A DNA stretch of 36,201 bases from Bacillus sp. V59.32b (lineage in GTDB: Bacteria > Bacillota > Bacilli > Bacillales > DSM-1321), in assembly GCF_003429085.1 (NCBI RefSeq), contig NZ_QVTC01000009.1, positions 1-36,201 of the forward strand, in the 5' to 3' direction. The translations under genes and the position numbers were made by a program. The notes beneath the pieces were generated by a model, which saw nothing but the letters and a program-made list of their open reading frames with translations, searched no databases and was not told the DNA's origin. Below, piece by piece: positions 26,699 through 33,324 of this stretch. How positions within the stretch are numbered: position 1 is the stretch's first letter; the number at the start of each line of letters is the position of its first letter.

Positions 26699-27002
26699 GT
26701 TTTGTTCCTCCGGATGTTAAAATCGTATCAAAGAAGGGAATATACTTATAAGTTCAATTTCTCGATAAACTAATAGGACAATGGTTGAAATCCAATCTTT
26801 TCAGGAAAAATATCTATACCATCTTTACCTAAGAATCATAAAGTAAATGATCCGTTCCATCATCAATATTGTAATACGTGACAATATAAGTAAAGTAATT
26901 TATTTTGGTCCATCCACAGCTTTGGTTTATGATTGAGTCATATGTCTCTTTTATATTGTCTTACACAACTTAGAAGTAGATTCCAAAGGAGGTTTAAGCT
27001 TT
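26699..27002. other. Divergent gap mutY-yfhP, no gene
   Basis: This 304-bp AT-rich stretch between divergent mutY and yfhP should hold both promoters, but I see no convincing hexamer pair. The only firm signals are the ribosome sites at its edges (GGAGG for mutY, AAAGGAGG for yfhP). A short open frame from 26933 overlaps yfhP in another frame and is not supported. Confidence 0.5.
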
Positions 27003-27983
27003 TTGGATACTGGTACTCACCTTGTCATGGGAATTGCACTTGGAGGACTCGCAACTTTAGATCCCGCTGTAGCAGACAGTACTATTACCGCAACAGCCGT
27101 TCTGGCGGGTACGATTATTGGTTCCCAGGCTCCCGACATAGATACGGTTTTAAAATTAAGAAATAATGCAGTTTATATACGGAATCACCGGGGGCTTACC
27201 CATTCATTGCCGGCAATTCTTTTATGGCCGCTTTTAATTACCGGTACGATTTACGTATTCTTTCCGGCTTCCGATTTATTCCACCTTTGGATTTGGACGT
27301 TTCTTGCTGTATTTTTGCATGTTTTCGTGGACATATTCAATGCGTATGGCACTCAGGCTATTCGTCCGATTTCGTCAAGATGGGTGGCACTTGGAGTCAT
27401 TAATACCTTTGATCCTTTTATTTTCGGTATCCATGTTGCAGGATTGCTTTTATGGGGCTTCGGTTTTCCGCCAGGGTATACATTCTTATCCATCTATGGT
27501 ATTTTGCTTATTTACTACATTGCCCGTTTCAGAGAACAGCATATTATCAAGGCGTCTGTTAAGGTACAAATACCCGAGGCTAGGAAAATTATCATGTTAC
27601 CTACGATGAAGTACCACAACTGGAAGGTTGCCGTCATTACAGAAAAACACTATTACGTCGCAAGAGCCAGCAACGGATATGTGACCATCCTTGACAAATT
27701 TGAACGCGTACCACTGCCGGTAAGCCCTGTTCTTGATGCCGCAAAGCATGACAAAAATCTGGCGGCTTTCCTTTCTTTTTCCCCGGTGTATCGCTGGGAA
27801 ATCGATATGTCAGACGATTCTTACGAGGTTCGCTTTATCGACCTGAGGTATAGAAGCAACGGTTACTATCCATTTGTCGCTGTCGTGCAGCTCGACCGTG
27901 ACTTAAAAATCACGAATTCCTATACCGGCTGGATTTTCAGTGAAGCAAAACTTCGTAAAAAGTTAGATATCTTACCGGGATAA
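27003..27983 (+). CDS. yfhP: Membrane-bound metal-dependent hydrolase YfhP
   Basis: A 326-residue integral membrane protein of the YdjM/YfhP (DUF457, formerly LexA-binding) family. Conserved motifs at the N terminus are DTGTHLVMGI, SQAPDIDT (about 38-45) and HRGLTHS (about 61-67), which supply the putative metal-binding His and Asp residues. About four to five transmembrane helices follow (between 65 and 180), then a soluble C-terminal domain of about 140 residues. B. subtilis YfhP has been linked to repression of neighbouring genes, but its biochemical role is uncertain. The start is TTG at 27003 behind AAAGGAGG. Divergent from mutY as in B. subtilis. Confidence 0.87.
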   Translation: MDTGTHLVMGIALGGLATLDPAVADSTITATAVLAGTIIGSQAPDIDTVLKLRNNAVYIRNHRGLTHSLPAILLWPLLITGTIYVFFPASDLFHLWIWTFLAVFLHVFVDIFNAYGTQAIRPISSRWVALGVINTFDPFIFGIHVAGLLLWGFGFPPGYTFLSIYGILLIYYIARFREQHIIKASVKVQIPEARKIIMLPTMKYHNWKVAVITEKHYYVARASNGYVTILDKFERVPLPVSPVLDAAKHDKNLAAFLSFSPVYRWEIDMSDDSYEVRFIDLRYRSNGYYPFVAVVQLDRDLKITNSYTGWIFSEAKLRKKLDILPG

Positions 27984-28010
27984 CATCTATAAAATTCCTG
28001 AAAATAAAAT

Positions 28011-28066
28011 AGCTGGCCCCTGATTCCCTGCTTTAATCAGGATAATCATCGGAGGCCAGCTTTTTT
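28011..28066. terminator. Terminator between yfhP and yfhJ
   Basis: Arms AGCTGGCC (28011-28018) and GGCCAGCT (28054-28061) with an inner CTGATT/AATCAG pairing; TTTTTT follows on the plus strand and ATTTTATTTT on the minus. It serves both convergent genes. Confidence 0.85.
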
Positions 28067-28332
28067 CAATGGAGATCCTCTTTTTTATTTAATAGATGTT
28101 TATATTTTGAATTATTTTCCACAAACTCATGCAGCTTCTCTCCGTAATTTTCGATCCATTGTTTCACGACGCGTGCTGTCATTTCCGGGCCGGCATACTC
28201 ATGCCCTGCTTTCGCATAGGTTGCTTCAAAATCCTCCCACAAAAGCTCAATCCAGGTACGGGCCGTTTCAAAAGTAATCGTATTATTTTTTTCTAATAAT
28301 AAATCTGTCAGCCTTTCATGATGTTCATTCAT
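28066..28332 (-). CDS. yfhJ: YfhJ family protein (WVELL domain)
   Basis: An 88-residue acidic cytoplasmic protein. Its core TARTWIELLWEDFEATYAKAGHEY (about residues 23-46) is the diagnostic WVELL-type segment of the Bacillus YfhJ family; function unknown. I start at the ATG at 28330-28332, with AAAGGAGTG upstream, not at an ATG 13 codons earlier that lacks a site. It is divergent from sspK, as expected from the B. subtilis order. Confidence 0.85.
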   Translation of the reverse strand: MNEHHERLTDLLLEKNNTITFETARTWIELLWEDFEATYAKAGHEYAGPEMTARVVKQWIENYGEKLHEFVENNSKYKHLLNKKEDLH

Positions 28333-28371
28333 GATGATCACTCCTTTGCCATTTTTTGATGAATTCGGCAC

Positions 28372-28401
28372 ATCATATTTCTACCCTTTTTACCCATACT
28401 A
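28372..28401 (+). promoter_or_regulatory. Likely sigma-G promoter of sspK
   Basis: A perfect sigma-G -10 element CATACTA (28395-28401) with a 17-bp spacer from ATCATA (28372-28377), which matches 4 of 6 bases of the sigma-G -35 (TGMATA). Forespore sigma-G control is what is known for sspK in B. subtilis. Confidence 0.6.
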
Positions 28402-28449
28402 GTAATGCGCGGAAACGCGCGCTCGTACATCGGTTTCAGGAGGGAAACA

Positions 28450-28614
28450 ATGAGGAATAAAGCGAGAAACTTCCCAAATCAAAACGGCAATAAATTCGAG
28501 GGAGAACCTCGTGCTAAAGCCGAGTACAATTCGAAACGGACAGACGGATCGATAAACACCCATCCTCAGGAAAGAATGCGGGCATCAAACCACCGAACCT
28601 CCGATACACTTTAG
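28450..28614 (+). CDS. sspK: Small acid-soluble spore protein K
   Basis: A 54-residue minor spore-core protein. The sequence runs [20 protein letters not shown], then [18 protein letters not shown], close to B. subtilis SspK over its whole length. It is basic and hydrophilic, as expected for a spore-specific DNA-associated or core protein. AGGAGGG precedes the ATG at 28450; an upstream in-frame ATG at 28405 would add 15 residues without a ribosome site. A sigma-G type promoter and a terminator flank it, so it is monocistronic. Confidence 0.95.
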   Translation: MRNKARNFPNQNGNKFEGEPRAKAEYNSKRTDGSINTHPQERMRASNHRTSDTL

Positions 28615-28663
28615 ACTGGTGCCTGCTTTAATTGTTGTGAGAAGATACTGTAACCTTTGAGAT

Positions 28664-28714
28664 AGCCGAGCCGCTACAGGAATCATTCATTCCAGTAGTG
28701 TCGGCTGTTTTTTT
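28664..28714 (+). terminator. Terminator of sspK
   Basis: Arms AGCCGA and TCGGCT, with inner CTAC/GTAG and GGAAT/ATTCC pairings, followed by GTTTTTTT. It ends just at the yfhH stop codon. Confidence 0.85.
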
Positions 28715-28715
28715 A

Positions 28716-29036
28716 TTATTTAAGTTCCGTGAGCATCGAAATCGGAAGCGCCTCTTCTTTGCCATCGCCATTCATACGGAAGCCCCAAGCAAACACTCCG
28801 TTTAAATAATCCACTTTGAAATAGGAGCCCGGGTCCCCCTCAATTTGATAAATTTCACCTGATTTAAAATCATCAGGATTCAATAAATAGGCTTTCGCCA
28901 TGACAGCCTTCCGTTCAAGCACGGCAAATTCACTGACCATTCCAAGCTGTTCCGCTTTTCGAGCCTTTTCTTTAAGCGAGGCGATTTCCTGATTCAATTC
29001 ATATTGTGTCATTTTGCTGTATCTTATATCATTCAT
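28716..29036 (-). CDS. yfhH: YfhH family protein (DUF1811)
   Basis: A 106-residue cytoplasmic protein. The N-terminal half is helical (YELNQEIASLKEKARKAEQLGM) and the C-terminal half is a small beta domain (GEIYQIEGDPGSYFKVDYLNGVFAWGFRM), typical of DUF1811/YfhH. Function unknown. GAGGTG lies upstream of the ATG at 29034-29036; a second in-frame ATG eight codons later is possible. It lies between sspK and recX as in B. subtilis, and is divergent from the SDR gene. Confidence 0.88.
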   Translation of the reverse strand: MNDIRYSKMTQYELNQEIASLKEKARKAEQLGMVSEFAVLERKAVMAKAYLLNPDDFKSGEIYQIEGDPGSYFKVDYLNGVFAWGFRMNGDGKEEALPISMLTELK

Positions 29037-29086
29037 TTATAGCACCTCTATTTTTCTAAAAAATAATCACCCAGGGAGGTCCCACG

Positions 29087-29764
29087 ATGTCTTCAGTTAT
29101 GATTACCGGCGCAGGTTCCGGGCTTGGCAGGGAACTGGCTCTAGGATTCGCAAAACAGGGCTATCATATCATTCTGCTCGGCCGAAACCGAAATAAACTG
29201 GAAGTTGTAAAAAAACAAATTCATGATGTAAACGGAAGCGCCGACAGCTTTATCCTTGATCTTACTGATAATGGAGAAATCAAGCGCCTCGTTACTGAAT
29301 TGGCGGCTGTCTACTCCATTTCTATCTTAATCAATAATGCCGGAGTTGGCTATTTTGGACCATTCGAAAAGATGCCGGATACAGAATGGAGAGAAATGAT
29401 AGACACCAATATAATCGGGACAATCCAACTGACTCAAGCCGTGCTGCCCTGTTTAGAGCGGCAGGAGAACAGCGCTATCATTCAGATCATCTCCACTGCC
29501 GGTTTGCGCGGCAAAAAACATGAGGCTGTCTACTGTGCCAGTAAATTCGCCATCAGAGGCTTTACAGAAAGCCTACAAAAGGAATACGACGATACGGCTG
29601 TCTCGATTACAGGTGTTTATATGGGCGGCATGGATACACCTTTTTGGGACTACAGTGATCATGTGAAAGATAAATCCCGTTTTAGAACTGCCAAAGAGGT
29701 GGCTCAACTAATCATTGATGGCTATCAAAAGGAAAAAGAGATCATCATTGAATCTCTTACATAA
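29087..29764 (+). CDS. Short-chain dehydrogenase/reductase, substrate unknown
   Basis: A 225-residue classical SDR. The NAD(P)-binding TGAGSGLG motif is at residues 7-14, NNAGVGYFGP at about 83-92, and the active-site Tyr-x3-Lys is in VYCASKFAIRGF (about 143-154), preceded by ISTAG with the catalytic Ser. It resembles B. subtilis YqjQ-type oxidoreductases, but I cannot name the substrate. GGAGG lies before the ATG. Its last 8 bp overlap the end of the convergent recX, so the two 3' ends are interlocked and there is no room for a terminator between them. Confidence 0.88.
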   Translation: MSSVMITGAGSGLGRELALGFAKQGYHIILLGRNRNKLEVVKKQIHDVNGSADSFILDLTDNGEIKRLVTELAAVYSISILINNAGVGYFGPFEKMPDTEWREMIDTNIIGTIQLTQAVLPCLERQENSAIIQIISTAGLRGKKHEAVYCASKFAIRGFTESLQKEYDDTAVSITGVYMGGMDTPFWDYSDHVKDKSRFRTAKEVAQLIIDGYQKEKEIIIESLT

Positions 29765-30554
29765 GCTCATCACGATCAGATAAATACCGGTCGATTAAGT
29801 CAATAGGGAATCCTTTTTGAAATAGGGTTTGCTTCATACGTTGTTCATACTCGTAGCCTGTGTATTTTTGCAGTCGTCGCTTTACTTTATCAGCCTGATG
29901 GCAAAGGGATTCCCATTCTTCATCACTGTCTTTTTCAAAGCTTACGTTAAGCAATGCCTCTGTGATGACATCCATAGAAAACCCTTTGCGTAGCAGGGTT
30001 TGTTCCAGTTTTTGCTTTAATGCTCGTTCAGAGATATTCTTCTCTTTTGCAATTGATTTTTCTGCCATTTTTCGGGCGTGCCCTTCCTGAATATCAAAAG
30101 GATATTGGAGTAAGGCCTGGTCGATGTTTTTTTCACTGACTCCTTTTTCCTTCAATTCTTGTCGAATGATGATTGGTCCTTTATTTCCGCTATTGATTTG
30201 TGTTCTAACGAAGGCTTCGGCAAATGCTAAATCGTCCAAGTAGTTATAATTGTACAGTTTATGGACTGCCTCCTGGATAACCGGCTCTACCATCTCTTTT
30301 TTCTTTAAATACGTTCGGATCTCAGATTCCGATCGCATTCGATGCGATAAATAATTTAATGAGAGCGTAAAGGCTTTTTGTATTTCATCATAGTATTGGA
30401 TATCTGCAAGGTTGAATTCGTCGATGTCTGTCCCCTTTTTCAGCTGGAACTTAAGAAGGACTTCTTCGTCAACACTAAAGGCATATTCTTCGTCTAAGTA
30501 AATATTATAGCGATCTTTGCGTTTTTTTTGAGTTGTTATTTTTGTAATATGCGG
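29757..30554 (-). CDS. recX: RecX, regulator of RecA
   Basis: A 265-residue helical protein that modulates RecA filaments, the same length as B. subtilis RecX (yfhG). It has the RecX repeats of three-helix units: LSLNYLSHRMRSESEIRTYL, then YLDDLAFAEAFVRTQIN, then the KGVSEKNIDQAL region. I start at the ATG at 30552-30554 (MPHITKI), with AGGGGTG upstream; an earlier in-frame codon gives 11 extra residues without support. It is divergent from yfhF and overlaps the SDR gene by 8 bp at its 3' end. Confidence 0.93.
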   Translation of the reverse strand, partial: PHITKITTQKKRKDRYNIYLDEEYAFSVDEEVLLKFQLKKGTDIDEFNLADIQYYDEIQKAFTLSLNYLSHRMRSESEIRTYLKKKEMVEPVIQEAVHKLYNYNYLDDLAFAEAFVRTQINSGNKGPIIIRQELKEKGVSEKNIDQALLQYPFDIQEGHARKMAEKSIAKEKNISERALKQKLEQTLLRKGFSMDVITEALLNVSFEKDSDEEWESLCHQADKVKRRLQKYTGYEYEQRMKQTLFQKGFPIDLIDRYLSDRDELM

Positions 30555-30644
30555 CATAAAATCACCCCTGTTAATAATGTAACACATCTAAAAGAAGGTT
30601 ATCTGGATAAAAAACCGAAATACTTTTATGAAGGAGGGATTTTC

Positions 30645-31559
30645 ATGAAAATCGCGATTGCCGGTGGCAGCGGATTTGTCGGTACTGCTTTAACTGGTGA
30701 ACTTCTAAAAGAAAAGCACGAAGTATATATCCTGACGAGAAATCCCGATAAGCACATACCGGATGATGCTGTCCGCTATGTACGGTGGCTGAGGGACGGA
30801 TCACATCCGGAAAAGGATTTGGAAGGCATTGATGTTTTCATGAATCTATCTGGAGAATCGTTGAACAGCGGACGTTGGACAGATGATCGCAAGCGAAGAA
30901 TTGTCGAAAGCCGGATGCAATCCTCAAAAGAAATGGTGCGTATCCTATCACAGCTGCAGAAGAAACCCAAAACCGTAATAAACGCCAGCGCAATTGGTTA
31001 TTATGGAACTTCTGAAGTGAACACATACACCGAGGAGACCGCTTCCGACGGAGACGATTTCTTGTCCCGTACGGTACAACTTTGGGAAAAAGAGGCGATG
31101 AAAGCTAGTTCCTATACGGAGAGGATCGTGTTAACCCGGTTCGGTGTCATCCTTGGGGAAAAAGAAGGAGCTTTATCAAGCATCGTCTTGCCCTATAAGC
31201 TTTTTGGGGGCGGTAAAATTGGCAGCGGCCGCCAATGGATGTCATGGATTCATATCAAAGATGTCACTCGTGCCATAATCTTTTGTATGAATCATCAAGA
31301 CATACAGGGACAAGTTAACTTTACCTCGCCTAACCCGGTACATATGGACTTATTTGGACGGACTGTCGGAAAAGTGCTGCATAGACCCCACTGGTTCCCG
31401 GTACCGGCATTTATGCTTAGTACGTTACTTGGCGAAATGAGCGTGTTAGTTCTGGAAGGACAAAAGGTTATTCCTGAAAAGCTGTTAAGTCATCATTTTG
31501 AATTTAGCTATCCTGATTTATCCTCTGCACTCGAAGATCTTTTAGTAAACCGGCAATAA
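30645..31559 (+). CDS. yfhF: YfhF, TIGR01777-family nucleoside-diphosphate-sugar epimerase-like
   Basis: A 304-residue extended SDR. The NAD(P) motif GGSGFVG is at residues 7-13, followed by the family phrases VFMNLSGESLNSGRWT, INASAIGYYG, and near the middle VLTRFGVILG and SGRQWMSWIHIKD. The C-terminal DUF1731 part (HRPHWFPVPAFML...) is present. This is the SDR39U1/TIGR01777 family, related to plant and bacterial SulA-like proteins; the reaction is unknown. AAGGAGG lies 7 nt before the ATG at 30645; longer frames upstream run into the recX promoter region. A terminator overlaps its end. Confidence 0.9.
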   Translation: MKIAIAGGSGFVGTALTGELLKEKHEVYILTRNPDKHIPDDAVRYVRWLRDGSHPEKDLEGIDVFMNLSGESLNSGRWTDDRKRRIVESRMQSSKEMVRILSQLQKKPKTVINASAIGYYGTSEVNTYTEETASDGDDFLSRTVQLWEKEAMKASSYTERIVLTRFGVILGEKEGALSSIVLPYKLFGGGKIGSGRQWMSWIHIKDVTRAIIFCMNHQDIQGQVNFTSPNPVHMDLFGRTVGKVLHRPHWFPVPAFMLSTLLGEMSVLVLEGQKVIPEKLLSHHFEFSYPDLSSALEDLLVNRQ

Positions 31560-31576
31560 CCGGTTTATTTTTTTTG
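31549..31576 (+). terminator. Terminator of yfhF
   Basis: Stem AAACCGG / CCGGTTT with a 6-nt loop overlapping the stop codon, followed by ATTTTTTTT. Confidence 0.85.
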
Positions 31577-31641
31577 CTAAGGTATGGAATTAGCCGGTAA
31601 GGAAAAAATGGGGATATACTGATTTAAGGAGCTGACGAACG

Positions 31642-31767
31642 ATGGATAATAAGAAACGGGAGAAAATGAGAAACACGCTGACTAGCACGCAGGCAGTCCT
31701 TTATGCGCGCGAATTCAAAAAAGCTGACCGTGCGGCCGGGTATACTATGAAAAGAGGAAAAATTTAA
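31642..31767 (+). CDS. yfhE: YfhE family small protein
   Basis: A 41-residue basic peptide: MDNKKREKMRNTLTSTQ, then AVLYAREFKKADRAAGYT. The VLYAREFKKADRAAGY segment is the hallmark of the YfhE family of spore-formers; function unknown. AAGGAG lies 10 nt before the ATG. It sits between yfhF and yfhD as in B. subtilis, where the two are neighbouring small genes. It is easily missed because of its size. Confidence 0.85.
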   Translation: MDNKKREKMRNTLTSTQAVLYAREFKKADRAAGYTMKRGKI

Positions 31768-31873
31768 TATGCAGTCTATTTTGCATACATAATGTGACTC
31801 CTTCCGTGAAAAATAATACTGTATGACTCACCCTTCACGAGTCATTCTTATTATTTCTTGGGAGGCGGCTGAC

Positions 31874-32062
31874 ATGGGCAGAAACAATATTCACCACAAC
31901 CGGGATAAGAATAAGCAAAAACTTCCACAAGTGCCGAAGGATTTAAAAAGAGATGGGCTTGACGTCGAATTCTCCGCTGACCTTGCGGACCATGAAGATT
32001 TAGAAGCGATGGCCCGTTCTGATTCAGCTGACCGACGCGCAAAAAGTCAAAAAAATAAGTAA
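31874..32062 (+). CDS. yfhD: YfhD family small protein
   Basis: A 62-residue hydrophilic protein: MGRNNIHHNRDKNKQKLPQV, then an acidic half ending in an Asp- and Arg-rich tail. This is the YfhD family of Bacillaceae, about 60 residues, function unknown. The correct ATG is 31874 with GGGAGG 9 nt upstream; a frame beginning 17 codons earlier includes the ribosome site and a hairpin (TGACTC/GAGTCA, 31824-31844) that may be the yfhE terminator. The gene ends just before a strong two-way terminator. Confidence 0.85.
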   Translation: MGRNNIHHNRDKNKQKLPQVPKDLKRDGLDVEFSADLADHEDLEAMARSDSADRRAKSQKNK

Positions 32063-32067
32063 AACGA

Positions 32068-32100
32068 AAAAACAGGGAGAAAATTCTCTCCCTGTTTTAA
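32068..32100. terminator. Terminator shared by yfhD and the DoxX gene
   Basis: Stem AAACAGGGAGA / TCTCCCTGTTT with a 6-nt loop. The A tract before and T tract after make it active on both strands, between convergent genes. Confidence 0.9.
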
Positions 32101-32112
32101 CATTTTATATTT

Positions 32113-32628
32113 TTAGTGTGCCGCTGCTTTACGATCAAACTTGCCAGTACCTTTCCCTTTCCCAACATGTTCTTTAATGTAAGGAATGGCAAATCTGTCT
32201 ACACCATATTGATAAGCGCTTGCTCCTGCAAAGAGAAGGATGATTGCTACTGTATAAAGAACCGGGTTTGTGCTGGTTGTTCCTGCTAACATGAAGTTAA
32301 GGTTCATGAATGCTCCTGCAAGAAGTGCTGGAATAGTGGCTGCACCAAGGATTAATCCAATACCGATCAGCACTTCTCCCCATGCTACAAGGAAGCTGAA
32401 TACTCCAGCGTTCGGCAAAGCTATGTTTTCCAGGAATGCGGCATACCAGCCTGCGACTGCCGGATGTTCTCCGCCAGCTTGCGCGATAGCCCCTTGCATG
32501 AAGCCTCCCGCGTCAAATCCATCCATCACTTTATGCCATCCTGCCTCTAACCATTGAATACCTAACCAAATTCTTAATATCGCCCAAAACCCACTAATAA
32601 TCGGACCGTTTTTCCAATTTACTTCCAT
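32113..32628 (-). CDS. DoxX family membrane protein
   Basis: A 171-residue protein with four transmembrane helices (about 8-30, 65-92, 95-115 and 118-138), ending in a basic tail. The first helix carries the FWAILRIWLGIQWLEAGWHKV motif typical of DoxX/DUF417-like proteins. Function is undetermined; DoxX proteins are associated with thiosulfate:quinone oxidation or redox stress. I start at the ATG at 32626-32628, nine bases after AGGAG; the ATG at 32637 abuts the ribosome site. A Rex operator covers the -35 element of its promoter, so expression is expected when NADH is high (low oxygen). Confidence 0.85.
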   Translation of the reverse strand: MEVNWKNGPIISGFWAILRIWLGIQWLEAGWHKVMDGFDAGGFMQGAIAQAGGEHPAVAGWYAAFLENIALPNAGVFSFLVAWGEVLIGIGLILGAATIPALLAGAFMNLNFMLAGTTSTNPVLYTVAIILLFAGASAYQYGVDRFAIPYIKEHVGKGKGTGKFDRKAAAH

Positions 32629-32648
32629 TTCACTCATCTCCTAATTTT

Positions 32649-32676
32649 TTTATAAAATATGATTGCTTCTTGTGAA
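32649..32676 (-). promoter_or_regulatory. Promoter of the DoxX gene
   Basis: On the minus strand, -35 TTCACA (32671-32676), a 16-bp spacer and -10 TATAAA (32649-32654). The -35 lies inside the Rex palindrome, so repressor binding would exclude polymerase. Confidence 0.55.
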
Positions 32677-32687
32677 ATTATTCACAA
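32670..32687. promoter_or_regulatory. Rex operator
   Basis: TTGTGAAATTATTCACAA is a perfect 7-4-7 palindrome with the Rex half site TTGTGAA on both sides. Rex is the NADH/NAD+-sensing repressor of Gram-positive bacteria. A second near-match (TTGTGAA-GCTT-TTCACTA) lies at 32751-32768. The rex gene itself is not in the window. Confidence 0.8.
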
Positions 32688-32750
32688 ATGTTCTTAAAAA
32701 AATTTAATTAGATTAATCTACAGCCAGCTGTTTTATAGAAGCAAGATAGT

Positions 32751-32768
32751 TTGTGAAGCTTTTCACTA
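32751..32768. promoter_or_regulatory. Second Rex-like palindrome
   Basis: TTGTGAA-GCTT-TTCACTA matches the Rex pattern at all but one arm base. The surrounding sequence (AAGATAG...CTATCTT) can also fold as a hairpin, so its role is uncertain. It is 81 bp from the first site, a spacing compatible with cooperative binding. Confidence 0.4.
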
Positions 32769-32871
32769 TCTTTTCTACACTTTTATAATACTCCCCCACT
32801 GTTTAATATGCAATCCTTTTCACAATATTTTCACATTTTAAATTACTCCTTAATCTGTCATCATTCACAAG

Positions 32872-33032
32872 TTATCCACAGGTATGTGAATAATGTGGAC
32901 TATTTTGCGAAAAGCCTTTCATTTAGCTATTTATAGATCCTCTTTTATCCCCAAGAAAATATGGATAACTATGTGGATTATGTGGATAAGTGGTTTTTGT
33001 CCCTGTTATTCATTGGTTGCAACTGTGGATAG
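32872..33032. promoter_or_regulatory. Cluster of DnaA boxes
   Basis: Within 161 bp there are two perfect DnaA boxes, TTATCCACA at 32872-32880 (+) and 32981-32989 (-). Three more sites match 8 of 9 bases: 32960-32968, 32972-32980 and 33024-33032 on the minus strand. A weaker one lies at 32894-32902. Clusters like this bind DnaA and modulate replication initiation or transcription. It is not an origin by itself: no dnaA/dnaN genes and no clear unwinding region adjoin it. Confidence 0.7.
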
Positions 33033-33089
33033 ATTAGTCTGCTGAGATTCGCGAATTTGGAGATTTGAATTCGAGAGGGAGGTGCTAAA

Positions 33090-33171
33090 TTGACTTTCGT
33101 TTAAATGGGAAGGACTTTCGTTTGAATCGACTCAATTTTCGTTTGAATCATAAGATTTTTCGTTTAAATCA
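33090..33171. repeat. 21-bp tandem repeat, four units
   Basis: The core TTTCGTTTRAAT recurs at exactly 21-bp spacing four times (its T-C junction near 33097, 33118, 33139 and 33160), with variable 9-bp linkers. It lies between the DnaA-box cluster and the end of the ligase gene. Style and AT-rich TCGTTTA core resemble the other tandem repeats in the window. An inverted repeat (CCGGATG/CATCCGG, 33179-33239) follows. Confidence 0.8.
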
Positions 33172-33263
33172 AAAACCCCGGATGATTAATATCATTGTCC
33201 TACCGGAACAAATACGGTTATACCAATCCAAGCATCCGGCAGGACCAGCCTTGTGTAACAGGA

Positions 33264-33303
33264 TAAGAAAAAAAAGCAGCCCCTCTTCCATGATGGCTGC
33301 TTT
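33264..33303 (-). terminator. Terminator of the thiolase-ligase operon
   Basis: On the minus strand, stem AAGCAGCC / GGCTGCTT with a 13-nt loop, followed by TTTTTTTCTT, about 20 bp after the ligase stop. Confidence 0.88.
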
Positions 33304-33324
33304 CGACCGAATTATCTTACTGAT

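Noticed and set aside
31823..31845. Start of yfhD at 31823
   Set aside because: That frame includes a hairpin and the ribosome binding site; the ATG at 31874 matches family length and has GGGAGG.
32820..33040. Chromosomal origin of replication
   Set aside because: DnaA boxes are present, but the gene context (yfh genes, fatty acid genes) is not dnaA-dnaN/rpmH and no unwinding element is evident; a DnaA cluster fits better.
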